This document shows, piece after piece, positions 44,384-52,655 of a stretch of 64,000 nt of DNA. How positions within the stretch are numbered: position 1 is the first letter of the stretch; each line of letters starts with the position of its first letter. The stretch is taken from contig NZ_JMKI01000038.1 of the NCBI RefSeq assembly GCF_000712295.1, forward strand, positions 1-64,000, read 5' to 3'. A program made the translations under genes and the position numbers. Source of the DNA: Synergistes jonesii (GTDB taxonomy: Bacteria > Synergistota > Synergistia > Synergistales > Synergistaceae). The notes below the pieces were generated by a model. The model was not told the origin of the DNA. It searched no databases and saw only the letters and a list, made by a program, of their open reading frames with translations.

Positions 44384-46369
44384 TTGCGACACAAAGCGCG
44401 CGTCATTTCATTTTTCATCGCCTTATCGCTTATCTGCACGGCTCCGCCTTACGCCGGCGAGGGCGCGGCTGAAGAGATTCAGCTGCCGGAGGAAGAGGTG
44501 ACGGCGGCGGCGGAAGAAGACGCATCTCTCTTATCCCCCGGCACTGTCTCCGTGGTCAGGCCCGAAGAGATGGAGGGCGAGCACAAAAACCTGCCGGAGC
44601 TGTTGAAAGAAGTTCCCGGCCTTCACGTCGTCGAGAGCAAGGGGCGCGGCGCCTACACTGTCGCGTCGGTGCGCGGCAGCACCGCCGCCGAGGTCTCCGT
44701 CTTCGTCGACGGGGTCCTGATGAATTTAGGCGGGGAATCTGCAGTAGACCTCTCGGCGATTCCCACGGCGAACGTCGAGAGGATAGAAATCTATCGCGGC
44801 TATGTCCCGGCGCGCTTCGCCGGAGCGTCGATGGGCGGCGTGATAAACATCATAACGAAGACGCCCGACAAGGCCGGCGGAGCCCTCTCACTGGGCGCGG
44901 GCTCCTACGGCAAATTCAATACGAGCCTCTCCTACGCTATGCCGCTCGGCGGCGGCTCTTTCTTTATCGGGGCGAATTACGAGCGCTCGGACGGCGACTT
45001 CGAATACACGAACGACAACAATACCCCCTACACGCCGGAGGATGATTACAGGGCGAAGCGCCAGAACAACGGCTATAAAAATTCCGACGTCCTGCTCAAA
45101 TGGAAAAACGACGACTGGTCGGCGCGCTTCGGCTGGAAGCGCAGCGACCGCGACCTTCCGTACGCCGCGCCCGGCGCGGACAGGGACGACAGCCCACAGG
45201 GCGCGCAGCTCGACACGAAACAGACCGACTTCTCGATCTCGCGCCGTTTCAAAAGCGGCGCCGTCGACTGGGGGATAAAGGCCGAATATCTGCATCAGAA
45301 TAAAAAGTACGACGACGAGGAGAACGTCCTTGGAGGCTGGGGCGAGCAGCACAACGAGTACGCGACGGACAGGTATGGATTTGCGATAGACGGCGCGTGG
45401 CGGCTCGGAGAAAACCACCTCGTCGAATTCTTAGCAGATTATTCAAAAGAAAAGCTGAGGGCGGAGGGAGACATCGTCACGACCTTCGGCGGGACTTCCG
45501 ATTTCCGCAGAGAGGCGGCCGACGTGCAGCTGCAGGACACTATAAGCCTCAGCAAAGACGGCACTCTGACCTTCACGCCCATCGTACGCTGGAACATGTG
45601 GGGCGGCGACGGCGAATTTTCCTTCGGCGCGGCCCTCTCCAAGGAGCTGCCGCGCGGCTGGACGATCAGGGCCTCGGGCGGCAGCTACAACAGGGCCCCC
45701 AACCTCTACGAGCTCTACGGCGACGGCGCCTTCGTCAGACCGAACGAAAATCTCGGCTGGGAGGACGGCAGCCAGTGGGACCTCGGCGTATCTTGGAAGG
45801 GAAAGCTCGCGGGCGCCGACGCCTCCGCTTCGCTGACCTACTTCGGACGCCGTTCGAACGACCTCATCGAATTCGTCATGACGAGCCCGCGCTACGGGCA
45901 GTACATAAACATAGGCAAGGCCCGCGTTAACGGCATAGAGTTCGAGGGGCGCGCCGCGTGGGACAAATGGGACGTGAAGCTCTCGGCGACGTGGACCGAC
46001 GCCAAGAACGCCACCGAGGACTACCGCGAGGAACAGCCTCTGCCGAACAGGCCGGAGTGGGAGGGCTACCTGCGCCTTTCAAGAAAGTTCCTGAAGGACG
46101 ACGCCGCGACGGCCTTCGCCGAGCTGCGCTATATCGGAGAGAACTACTACGACACGGCGGGTTCGATCAAGATGGACGACCTCTTCACCGTCGGCGTGGG
46201 GCTGCACTGGCGCATAAGGGAAAGGCTGAAGCTGACGCTCGGCGTCGACGACATATTCGACGAAGGGCCGGAATTGAAGATGTACTCGGTCAAAAACGGA
46301 CCGGAAAGGACCATGTGGTATCCGCTTCAGGGACGTACATTTTACGCGACCTTAACGTGGGAATTTTAG
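44384..46369 (+). CDS. TonB-dependent outer-membrane receptor, probable cobalamin transporter (BtuB-like)
   Basis: 661 residues. The signal peptide (RVISFFIALSLICTAPPYAG) is followed by a plug domain: LPELLKEVPGLHVVESKGRG, GSTAAEVSVFVDGVLMN, VERIEIYRGYVPARFAGASM and GGVINIITKTP. A ~22-strand barrel with aromatic strand ends follows, ending in FYATLTWEF with terminal Phe, as outer-membrane barrels require. The start is TTG 44384 with GGAGG 8 nt upstream. Control by a cobalamin riboswitch supports B12 or a corrinoid as ligand. It needs TonB-ExbBD, which is not in the window. Confidence 0.9.
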   Translation: MRHKARVISFFIALSLICTAPPYAGEGAAEEIQLPEEEVTAAAEEDASLLSPGTVSVVRPEEMEGEHKNLPELLKEVPGLHVVESKGRGAYTVASVRGSTAAEVSVFVDGVLMNLGGESAVDLSAIPTANVERIEIYRGYVPARFAGASMGGVINIITKTPDKAGGALSLGAGSYGKFNTSLSYAMPLGGGSFFIGANYERSDGDFEYTNDNNTPYTPEDDYRAKRQNNGYKNSDVLLKWKNDDWSARFGWKRSDRDLPYAAPGADRDDSPQGAQLDTKQTDFSISRRFKSGAVDWGIKAEYLHQNKKYDDEENVLGGWGEQHNEYATDRYGFAIDGAWRLGENHLVEFLADYSKEKLRAEGDIVTTFGGTSDFRREAADVQLQDTISLSKDGTLTFTPIVRWNMWGGDGEFSFGAALSKELPRGWTIRASGGSYNRAPNLYELYGDGAFVRPNENLGWEDGSQWDLGVSWKGKLAGADASASLTYFGRRSNDLIEFVMTSPRYGQYINIGKARVNGIEFEGRAAWDKWDVKLSATWTDAKNATEDYREEQPLPNRPEWEGYLRLSRKFLKDDAATAFAELRYIGENYYDTAGSIKMDDLFTVGVGLHWRIRERLKLTLGVDDIFDEGPELKMYSVKNGPERTMWYPLQGRTFYATLTWEF

Positions 46370-46414
46370 GGCGGCGCGGCCGCTTTGAAATAAAAAACAC
46401 AGGAGGGGTTTTAA

Positions 46415-47695
46415 ATGTTTAAGAAACGCGGGCTTTTGGCATTGGTTCTGGCGCTGTGCATGGCGCTGGCGGTATCGCCGGCTATGGCGGGCATCCTCTA
46501 CACGGCGTCGACCAACTGGAACACCGACAGATTCGGCATAATCAAGGACAGCGAGGCGCCGACGAAGGACGTCGTAACGAACCTCGGCGGCTCCGCCGGC
46601 TCGGGAGTCTTCTCGTTCAACAACGCGGAATGGAAATCGCGCATCGCGATAAGCCAGTACCCCGCAACGGCCAACGACACCGTCTGGTTCTACGACCCTA
46701 CGACGACGGACTGGTCGGCTCCTCTCAAGGAAGCGACGTCGCCCGTGAAAAACGTACACCACATGGAGGCCGGCGGGAAATATCTCTACGCGGCAGGCTA
46801 TGACGACGCGACGGTAGGCCGCTTCGACATGACGTCGGACGCTTTTGCGCCGGACTCCAAGATCTACACCTATACGCCGGCCGACGCCGGCTACACGGCT
46901 CACGCTGAGCGCATAGCGACGTATAACGGCGGCGTTTACGCGATATTCGCCGCGAGCAAAGGCAATTACCCGAACTACGAATACGCGCCGCACAAGATCA
47001 TAAAGTTCTCCGAAGATCTCACGCCCGCGGCGAGCGCCGACTTAAAGGGCAAGAACATCGACGGCGCCAACGTCGGCGCAACGATCCGCATAGGAGGAAG
47101 CCTCTACGTCGCGTCGATCGGCGGCAACCAGGATACCACGGGGCTCTTCAACACCGATTCGATGATCGAGAAGGTGAACCTCGACACGCTGGCTTCCGAA
47201 ACGCTTATCACCGCTTCAAAGGCCGCTGAGAAGGACGGCTCGTGGGGCAGCAATTTCTACGGCCTCGCACACGACGGAAACAGGATATATATCTTAGCCG
47301 CCTGCTGGAACGGCAGCTGGCCGGAATCCGGCAGGGATAACGTCGTAATCTACGAAACGAACGCGGAAAAGCTCGACGGCGGCGACATCGGGAACAAAAT
47401 AGCGACGCTCAGCACAAAGACCGGCTACAGCCTCGGCATCGAATACGACAGCGCGGCGAAGCTGCTCTGGGTATCCGCCGGCGACAGCGTCTACAAATAC
47501 GACGGCTCGGCTTTCACGGAGTACGACAGCACGGCGCTCGGCGGAGAGATGGCTAAGTTCGCGACGCTCACCGCTTCCGGCGTGACGCCTTCCGGCGACG
47601 GCGGCGGCGGCGGCGGATGCAACGGCGGCTTGGGCGTTCTCGCTCTCGTCGCGCTTCTGCCTCTTCTCGTCGCAAAGCGCGGCAAAAAGAAATAA
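46415..47695 (+). CDS. Secreted repeat protein (possible beta-propeller) with Synergist-CTERM-like tail, in the B12-uptake operon
   Basis: 426 residues. The signal peptide (LLALVLALCMALAVSPAMAG) precedes ~370 residues with repeating short beta-strand units, such as KYLYAAGYDDATVGRFDM, GGVYAIFAASKG, GSLYVASIGGNQ and NRIYILAACWNG. These suggest a propeller. The tail after ~395 is GDGGGGGGCNGGLGVLAL followed by a hydrophobic stretch and RGKKK, a Gly-rich/Cys/hydrophobic/basic sorting signal. It lies 45 bp after btuB with AGGAGGGG upstream, so is likely under the same riboswitch. Placement recalls Bacteroides BtuG, a surface propeller that hands B12 to BtuB, but homology is not shown. Confidence 0.75.
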   Translation: MFKKRGLLALVLALCMALAVSPAMAGILYTASTNWNTDRFGIIKDSEAPTKDVVTNLGGSAGSGVFSFNNAEWKSRIAISQYPATANDTVWFYDPTTTDWSAPLKEATSPVKNVHHMEAGGKYLYAAGYDDATVGRFDMTSDAFAPDSKIYTYTPADAGYTAHAERIATYNGGVYAIFAASKGNYPNYEYAPHKIIKFSEDLTPAASADLKGKNIDGANVGATIRIGGSLYVASIGGNQDTTGLFNTDSMIEKVNLDTLASETLITASKAAEKDGSWGSNFYGLAHDGNRIYILAACWNGSWPESGRDNVVIYETNAEKLDGGDIGNKIATLSTKTGYSLGIEYDSAAKLLWVSAGDSVYKYDGSAFTEYDSTALGGEMAKFATLTASGVTPSGDGGGGGGCNGGLGVLALVALLPLLVAKRGKKK

Positions 47696-47780
47696 AGGCC
47701 GATAACGATTTGCATCCGCACAACAAGCGGGTGTGAAGCTCTTTCCATAATGGGGCGCCCGCGGCGCCCCTCAGAAAGAG

Positions 47781-47816
47781 GAGGCGGGCTTCCGAATTTT
47801 CGGACGAGCCCGCCTC
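47781..47816. terminator. Bidirectional terminator between the B12 operon and the flavin protein
   Basis: Stem gaggcgggct / agcccgcctc with an inner tccga/tcgga helix, flanked by T-rich sequence on the plus side (atttgctttgtttttt). It lies between convergent genes. Confidence 0.75.
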
Positions 47817-47843
47817 ATTTGCTTTGTTTTTTCTCCGCGTCCT

Positions 47844-48242
47844 TTAGAATTTTACCGTTTTCGGCGCCGCAGTGAACGAATAGAACGTCGCCGTCGCATC
47901 CTTCAGATAAAGGACCTCGCCGACTCCGTCCTCCTCGGAGTAGAGCTTCCGCAGCTCCGGGTTCTCGTCGAGCATATGGCGGCGCGCTTCGACCCTGCCG
48001 TCATGTACGACCGTCGCCGCGACGCGCAGCCACTTCGCGCCGTCCTTTGAGGTCGTGCAGAGCTCTATTTTCGGGTTAGCCGTCATCTGCTTATAAACGG
48101 GCTTGACGTTCCCCGTCTGAAGATAGAGCTTACCCTCGAACAGCGCGACTACGCCGAAGGGACGCACCCTCGGCTGGTCGCCGTCCATCGTCGCCACGTA
48201 AAAGACAGGATTTTCTTTCAAAAATTTGTAGACTTCTTCCAT
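47844..48242 (-). CDS. Pyridoxamine 5'-phosphate oxidase-family flavin protein
   Basis: 132 residues. Split-barrel FMN-binding fold: VYKFLKENPVFYVATMDGDQ, PRVRPFGVVALFEGKLYLQT and NPKIELCTTSKDGAKWLRV are typical of small PPOX-family proteins in anaerobes. These are often annotated as pyridoxamine-phosphate oxidase-related but have unknown substrates. The ATG at 48242 has AAGGAG 8 nt upstream; the TTG two codons earlier is less likely. It is monocistronic. Confidence 0.85.
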   Translation of the reverse strand: MEEVYKFLKENPVFYVATMDGDQPRVRPFGVVALFEGKLYLQTGNVKPVYKQMTANPKIELCTTSKDGAKWLRVAATVVHDGRVEARRHMLDENPELRKLYSEEDGVGEVLYLKDATATFYSFTAAPKTVKF

Positions 48243-48390
48243 TGTCAACGCTCCTTAACAAAGTATTTTTATCAATTTTACACCATCGACGGCGCGGCGC
48301 CCGCCGAAACAGAGGCGCCCGCCGCGGCGTTTCCTCCCGAAGCGACGGACGACGCGCGCCTTCGCGAATATTTCGACGATCCGACTGGGA

Positions 48391-48424
48391 GAAAAAGAGG
48401 GCGCCCCCGAGAGAGCGCCTTCCT
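48391..48424 (-). terminator. Terminator of the ferredoxin-hcp operon
   Basis: On the minus strand GGCGC...GCGCC hairpin followed by CTCTTTTTCTC, 27-60 bp after the hcp stop. Confidence 0.6.
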
Positions 48425-48450
48425 TGATATTGCGCGCGATTTCGCCGCGC

Positions 48451-50040
48451 TTAAGCGAGCAGCTTTTTCAGATCCTCTTCAGGCGTCGATATGGGCGCTA
48501 TGCCGTAATGTTCGACGAGGAAGTTCAACACGTTAGGCGAGACGAACGCCGGGAGCGACGGTCCGAGCAGGATGTTCTTTATGCCTAAGTGCAGCAGCGT
48601 AAGAAGGATGCACACCGCTTTCTGCTCGTACCATGAGAGGACGAGCGACAGCGGCAGCTCGTTCACGCCGCATTTGAACGCGTCGGCGAGCGCCGTCGCG
48701 ACGCGCAGCGCGCTGTAGGCGTCGTTGCACTGCCCCATGTCGAGAAGCCTCGGGATGCCGCCGATATCGCCGAGGTCGAGGTCGTTGAAGCGGTACTTCC
48801 CGCAGGCGAGCGTAAGGATTATCGTATCCTTCGGCGCCTTCTCCACAAATTCGGTGTAGTAGTTGCGTCCCGGCTTCATACCGTCGCAGCCGCCGACGAG
48901 GAAGAAGTGCTTCACCGCGCCGGATTTGACCGCGTCGATCACCGCGCCGGCGACCGAGAGCACAGCGTCGTGCCCGAAGCCGGTCGTCGTGCATTTGCCT
49001 CCGTTGATTCCCGTGAATTCCTTGTCCTCGGCGTAGCCGCCGAGTTCGAGCGCCTTCTGGATCACCGGCGTGAAATCCTTTTCGGCGCCGATGTGCGTCA
49101 GGCCGGGGAAGGAGACGACTTCCGTCGTGAAAACGCGGTCGGAGTACGACGGACGCGGCGGCATGAGGCAGTTGGTAGTGAATAGGATCGGCGCCGGGAT
49201 GCCGTCGAACTCCTTCTGCTGATTCTGCCAGGCGGTGCCGAAGTTGCCCTTAAGATGCGGATATTTTTTGAGCTCGGGATAGGCGTTCGCCGGCAGCATT
49301 TCGCCGTGCGTGTAGACGTTGACGCCTTTATCCTTCGTCTGTTCGAGCAGCATAGCGAGGTCGCGCAGGTCGTGCCCGGTAATGACGATAAAGGGTCCCT
49401 TCTCCACCTTGAACGATACCTGAGTAGGCTCGGGCTTTCCGAAGGTCTCCGTGTTGGCCCTGTCCAAAAGCTCCATGCAGGCGAAGTTGACCTCGCCGAC
49501 CTTCAACACGAGCGGCAGCAGAGCATCCATAGTCTCCTCTTTCGCAACGGCAACAAGCGCTTCGTAGAAGAAATTCTTGACCTTCCTGTCGACGTAGCCG
49601 AGCACGTACGCGTGATAGGCGTAGGCCGCCATGCCGCGCAGCCCGAAGAGTATCAGCGATTTGAGCGAGCGGATGTCCGCGTCGGCGTCCCAGAGCGCCT
49701 TCATGTCGTACTCTTCGGCGCCGCCGCATCCGCCGCAGCCGTGCGAGCAGGAGGGAGCGAGCGCGGCCGTCGCGCGGCGCACCTCGGCTGTCAGCTCCGC
49801 TATCGAGCCATTGTCGAAATTCACGTTCGTCACCGTCGTGAAGAGCCCTTCGAGCATCAGCCTGTCCGTATCGGCGTTAGGCCCGTACTTCTCCACCGCC
49901 AGCGACATTCCGATAAGCGCGCCGGTCAGTTCATCCTGAAGCCCGGCCGTATCGAATTTCTTCCCGCATACCCCGTTCACAGTGCAGCCCGTGCCCCCCG
50001 CCGTCTGCTCGCACTGAAAGCAAAACATTTTCCCGTTCAT
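48451..50040 (-). CDS. hcp: Hybrid cluster protein (hydroxylamine reductase)
   Basis: 529 residues from the ATG at 50040, with GAGGAGG upstream; the frame above it is not conserved. The N-terminal cluster motif MFCFQCEQTAGGTGCTVNGV gives CxxC...C, with GVCGK following. The hybrid-cluster ligands appear in the second half: ILFTTNCLMPP, GINGGKCTTTGFGHDAVLS, ILTLACGKYRF and PRLLDMGQCNDAYSALRVA. Hcp acts as NO reductase or S-nitrosylase and can reduce hydroxylamine, so it protects anaerobes from nitrosative stress. It is 59 bp after the ferredoxin gene and opposite the Crp/Fnr regulator. Confidence 0.96.
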   Translation of the reverse strand: MNGKMFCFQCEQTAGGTGCTVNGVCGKKFDTAGLQDELTGALIGMSLAVEKYGPNADTDRLMLEGLFTTVTNVNFDNGSIAELTAEVRRATAALAPSCSHGCGGCGGAEEYDMKALWDADADIRSLKSLILFGLRGMAAYAYHAYVLGYVDRKVKNFFYEALVAVAKEETMDALLPLVLKVGEVNFACMELLDRANTETFGKPEPTQVSFKVEKGPFIVITGHDLRDLAMLLEQTKDKGVNVYTHGEMLPANAYPELKKYPHLKGNFGTAWQNQQKEFDGIPAPILFTTNCLMPPRPSYSDRVFTTEVVSFPGLTHIGAEKDFTPVIQKALELGGYAEDKEFTGINGGKCTTTGFGHDAVLSVAGAVIDAVKSGAVKHFFLVGGCDGMKPGRNYYTEFVEKAPKDTIILTLACGKYRFNDLDLGDIGGIPRLLDMGQCNDAYSALRVATALADAFKCGVNELPLSLVLSWYEQKAVCILLTLLHLGIKNILLGPSLPAFVSPNVLNFLVEHYGIAPISTPEEDLKKLLA

Positions 50041-50099
50041 CCTTATTTCCTCCTCATTTTTGATATGTGAAGCAAAATGATTTTTCGCGCCGAATGCGC

Positions 50100-50795
50100 T
50101 TATTCCTCTATTTCGCCGTTTATCCCGAGCGTCACGACCTGCCACGGGATAAATTTTCCGCTCGCCTGCAGCGCCTTCTTTGCGGCCGCCTCGATGCCGC
50201 CGCAACAGGGCACCTCCATCCTGACGACCGTCACGCTCTTTATATCGTTCTCCGCGATGATCTCCGCCAGCTTCTCCGAATAATCGACGCCGTCCAGCTT
50301 CGGGCAGCCTATCAGCGTCACGCGCCCCTTTATGAAGCGCTCGTGAAAGTCCGCCCTCGCGAACGCCGTGCAGTCCGCGGCGATCAGCAGCTTCGCGCCG
50401 TTAAAATACGGCGCGTTCACCGGCGCTAACTTTATCTGCACAGGCCACTGGGAGAGGCGCGAGGCGACGCCGCTTTCGCGCACCCGAGGCTCCGCCTCTT
50501 CTTCGCGCTCTATGGCGCGGGAGCGCGCGCCCGGGCAGCCGAAGGGCATTCCCCCCTTCTCCGCTTTAGCGGCGCTCACCGCGGCGCTGTCGTAGGGTTT
50601 CGCTTCGCGCTCGACGAAGCTTATGGCTCCCGTCGGGCACTGCGGCAGGCAGTCGCCGAGGCCGTCGCAGTAGTCGTCGCGCACCAGCTTCGCCTTCCCC
50701 CCCACCATCGCTATGGCGCCCTCATGGCACGCTTCGGCGCAGGCTCCGCAGCCGTTGCATTTTTCTTCATCTATCTCGATTATCCTTCTTCTCAC
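50100..50795 (-). CDS. 4Fe-4S ferredoxin-domain protein, Hcp partner
   Basis: About 231 residues from GTG 50795 (GGGGAAG upstream); an ATG at 50831 lacks a good ribosome site. The N-terminal ferredoxin domain has two clusters: CNGCGACAEACHEGA and CDGLGDCLPQCPTGA (the latter with altered spacing). A ~100-residue C-terminal domain has single Cys motifs, LIAADCTAFA, VTLIGCPKLDG and MEVPCCGGIEAAA. The same architecture is common next to hcp in anaerobes, and it probably passes electrons to Hcp. Likely co-transcribed with hcp. Confidence 0.85.
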   Translation of the reverse strand: MRRRIIEIDEEKCNGCGACAEACHEGAIAMVGGKAKLVRDDYCDGLGDCLPQCPTGAISFVEREAKPYDSAAVSAAKAEKGGMPFGCPGARSRAIEREEEAEPRVRESGVASRLSQWPVQIKLAPVNAPYFNGAKLLIAADCTAFARADFHERFIKGRVTLIGCPKLDGVDYSEKLAEIIAENDIKSVTVVRMEVPCCGGIEAAAKKALQASGKFIPWQVVTLGINGEIEE

Positions 50796-50826
50796 GACGA
50801 AACACTTCCCCAAAAAAATTCTTTCT

Positions 50827-50855
50827 TGCATCGACGATAAGAGAATACTACAATG
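50827..50855 (+). promoter_or_regulatory. Promoter of the Crp/Fnr regulator gene
   Basis: TTGCAT (50827-50832), 17-bp spacer, TACAAT (50850-50855), 50 bp before the regulator start and overlapping the 5' region of the divergent ferredoxin gene. A palindrome-like tcgtaattacaacga follows at 50872-50886 and may be an operator. Confidence 0.55.
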
Positions 50856-50905
50856 GTTGCGGCGAGTCTGTCGTAATTACAACGAAATCGGAGAAAAAAT
50901 AAAAA

Positions 50906-51568
50906 ATGAGGGAAAACATCGACGTAATAAAAAATTCGCGGCTTTTCGCCGGCATCGCCGAGGAGAGCATAGCGGCGATGCTGAACTGTCTCTCGGTAAG
51001 ATGCGAAAAATTTTCCAAGAACGACTTCATCATGCGAGACGGGAAGCATACCGATTCGCTGGGCATGCTGCTCTCCGGCGCGGCGCTCGTGATACGAGAG
51101 GACTACATGGGCAACAGGAACATCATCGCCAACGTCGCCCCGGGAGAAATATTTGCGGAGAGCTACGTATGCGCGGAGGGCGCTCCGCTCGGCGTCAGCG
51201 TCACCGCCGCCAAGCCTTCGTCGGTGATGTTCCTCGGCGCGCGCCGCGTGCTCTCCGTCTGCTCCTCCGCCTGCGAATTCCATCTGCGCATCGTGCGCAA
51301 CCTGCTCTCCGTGCTCGCCGAAAAAAATCTCAGCTTCAGCGACAAGCTGACGCACGTCGCCTACCGTACCATCCGCGGCAAGGTGCTCTCATACCTCCAC
51401 GCACGCTCGCAGGCCGCCGGCGCGGACGAATTCGAGATTCCCTTCGACAGGCAGGAGCTCGCAGACTATCTCTTCGTCGACAGAAGCGCGCTCTCGGCGG
51501 AGCTCGGCAAACTGCGCGCCGAAGGGCTGATCGATTTCCGCAAAAACCGCTTCTCGCTCAAGCGCTGA
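50906..51568 (+). CDS. Crp/Fnr-family regulator, HcpR-like
   Basis: 220 residues. The N-terminal cyclic-nucleotide-binding-like beta-roll includes GKHTDSLGMLLSGAALVIRE and NVAPGEIFAESYVCAEGA. A C-terminal winged helix follows: FDRQELADYLFVDRSALSAE (recognition HTH) and LRAEGLIDFRKNRF. It is divergently placed from ferredoxin-hcp, the classic location of HcpR, a nitrosative-stress sensor of anaerobes. GGAG lies 12 nt upstream of the ATG. The ligand (possibly heme/NO) cannot be deduced. Confidence 0.88.
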   Translation: MRENIDVIKNSRLFAGIAEESIAAMLNCLSVRCEKFSKNDFIMRDGKHTDSLGMLLSGAALVIREDYMGNRNIIANVAPGEIFAESYVCAEGAPLGVSVTAAKPSSVMFLGARRVLSVCSSACEFHLRIVRNLLSVLAEKNLSFSDKLTHVAYRTIRGKVLSYLHARSQAAGADEFEIPFDRQELADYLFVDRSALSAELGKLRAEGLIDFRKNRFSLKR

Positions 51569-51611
51569 CGTGCGGCCTGATGTATAATTCCGATGAAGTG
51601 GAGTGATTCAC

Positions 51612-52370
51612 ATGTATTCGACGGACAAAACGGAAAAGTGGTTCGACTCCTACGTCGACGGCTTCAGGAAGGATGGGAGGCTGCTGCCGCTTCAGGAACT
51701 GAAAAGAAAGCACAGCAGAAGGGTCATGGCGCTGGCCTGCGCGATCGCCGAGTCGCTCGAATGGAACGAGGAGAACGACGCCTGGTTCGCCCACGCGGCG
51801 GGCCTGCTGCACGACACCGCGCGCTTTTCTCAGTGCCGCGACTTCGGCACCTTCTCGGACCGTGCGAGCTTCGACCACGGAGACAGGGGCGCGGAGATAC
51901 TGGACGCGGAATTCGACTGGGAAGGCATAGCCGACGCGGACAGGAAAAAACTTCTGACCGCGGTACGCTGCCATAATAAGATAGAGATACCTTCAAACAT
52001 GCCCCTTTCGACGTACCGCTGGTGCGCCCTCGTGCGCGACGCCGACAAGATAGACGTCTACCGCTTCATACAGCATAGCATAGAAAAAGGGAACATCTCC
52101 GAAGTGCTGCCGCGGCACGGGAAGGCCGCGGAGATTTCTCCGCAGCTCGTCGAAGAAGTGCGCGAAAGGGGGCGCGGCTCCTACGAGAACGCGCACTCTC
52201 TGCAGGACTTCCGATTGGTACAGCTGACGTGGGCCCTCGACCTGAACTATCCCGTCTCAGCCGTCACGCTGAGAGAAGAGGGCGTTTTCGACAAAATAGC
52301 GGAAGAGCTGAAGGGCTTCGGCATAGACGACGTCGTCGAAGCGCTGATGAGAAAAATCAACGGGATGTAA
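51612..52370 (+). CDS. HD-domain phosphohydrolase
   Basis: 252 residues. The HD signature is complete: KRKHSRRVMAL (first His), HAAGLLHDTARFSQ (HD), HGDRGAEI and the later VRDADKIDVYRFI (Asp). A RFSQ...SFDHGDRG insertion is typical of the group often annotated as predicted HD-superfamily hydrolase. There is no signal peptide. The substrate is unknown, probably nucleotides or phosphodiesters. I start at ATG 51612 with GGAG 8 nt upstream rather than at GTG 51603. It is 43 bp after the regulator gene and may share its transcript. Confidence 0.85.
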   Translation: MYSTDKTEKWFDSYVDGFRKDGRLLPLQELKRKHSRRVMALACAIAESLEWNEENDAWFAHAAGLLHDTARFSQCRDFGTFSDRASFDHGDRGAEILDAEFDWEGIADADRKKLLTAVRCHNKIEIPSNMPLSTYRWCALVRDADKIDVYRFIQHSIEKGNISEVLPRHGKAAEISPQLVEEVRERGRGSYENAHSLQDFRLVQLTWALDLNYPVSAVTLREEGVFDKIAEELKGFGIDDVVEALMRKINGM

Positions 52371-52382
52371 AGATGAGAAAAC

Positions 52383-52416
52383 AAAAAACGGCGCCAGCGC
52401 GCCGCTTTTTTGTTTT
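52383..52416. terminator. Bidirectional terminator between HD gene and rubredoxin
   Basis: aaaaaacggcg...cgccgctttttt hairpin flanked by A-run and T-run, so it can act on both strands. The two genes converge here. Confidence 0.75.
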
Positions 52417-52426
52417 GCTGATTTTT

Positions 52427-52579
52427 TTATTCGAACATATCCTTGCCGACGCCGCAGACGGGGCAGACCCAGCCTTCGGGGATGTCTTCGAAGGCCGTGC
52501 CCGGAGCTATTCCGTTGTCGGGGTCGCCTATTTCGGGATCATATACATAACCGCATACCGTGCAGACGTATTTCTTCAT
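52427..52579 (-). CDS. Rubredoxin
   Basis: 50 residues, with both iron-binding knuckles: [20 protein letters not shown] (CxxCGY) and [15 protein letters not shown] (CPxCGxxKDxFE). [11 protein letters not shown] between them is typical. This is a one-iron electron carrier in the cytosol, commonly used in oxygen or peroxide detoxification by anaerobes. GGAGGAGAGG precedes the ATG and its own promoter lies at 52628-52655. It is a short gene, easily missed. Confidence 0.96.
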   Translation of the reverse strand: MKKYVCTVCGYVYDPEIGDPDNGIAPGTAFEDIPEGWVCPVCGVGKDMFE

Positions 52580-52627
52580 GAAAAACCTCTCCTCCTGAGA
52601 TATTAGGGCCTTCCAAAACCCGTTTTA

Positions 52628-52655
52628 ATTATATCTATTTTTAATTAAAAATCAA
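52628..52655 (-). promoter_or_regulatory. Promoter of rubredoxin
   Basis: Minus strand: -35 TTGATT (52650-52655), 16-bp AT-rich spacer, perfect -10 TATAAT (52628-52633). It overlaps the end of the upstream peptidase gene. Confidence 0.65.

Noticed and set aside
48265-48450. Plus-strand stretch between the flavin protein and hcp with gene-like GC3 (reads DDARLREYFDDPTG...)
   Set aside because: No start codon or ribosome site, it continues into antisense hcp, and it matches nothing I recognise. It could be a relic but evidence is too thin.
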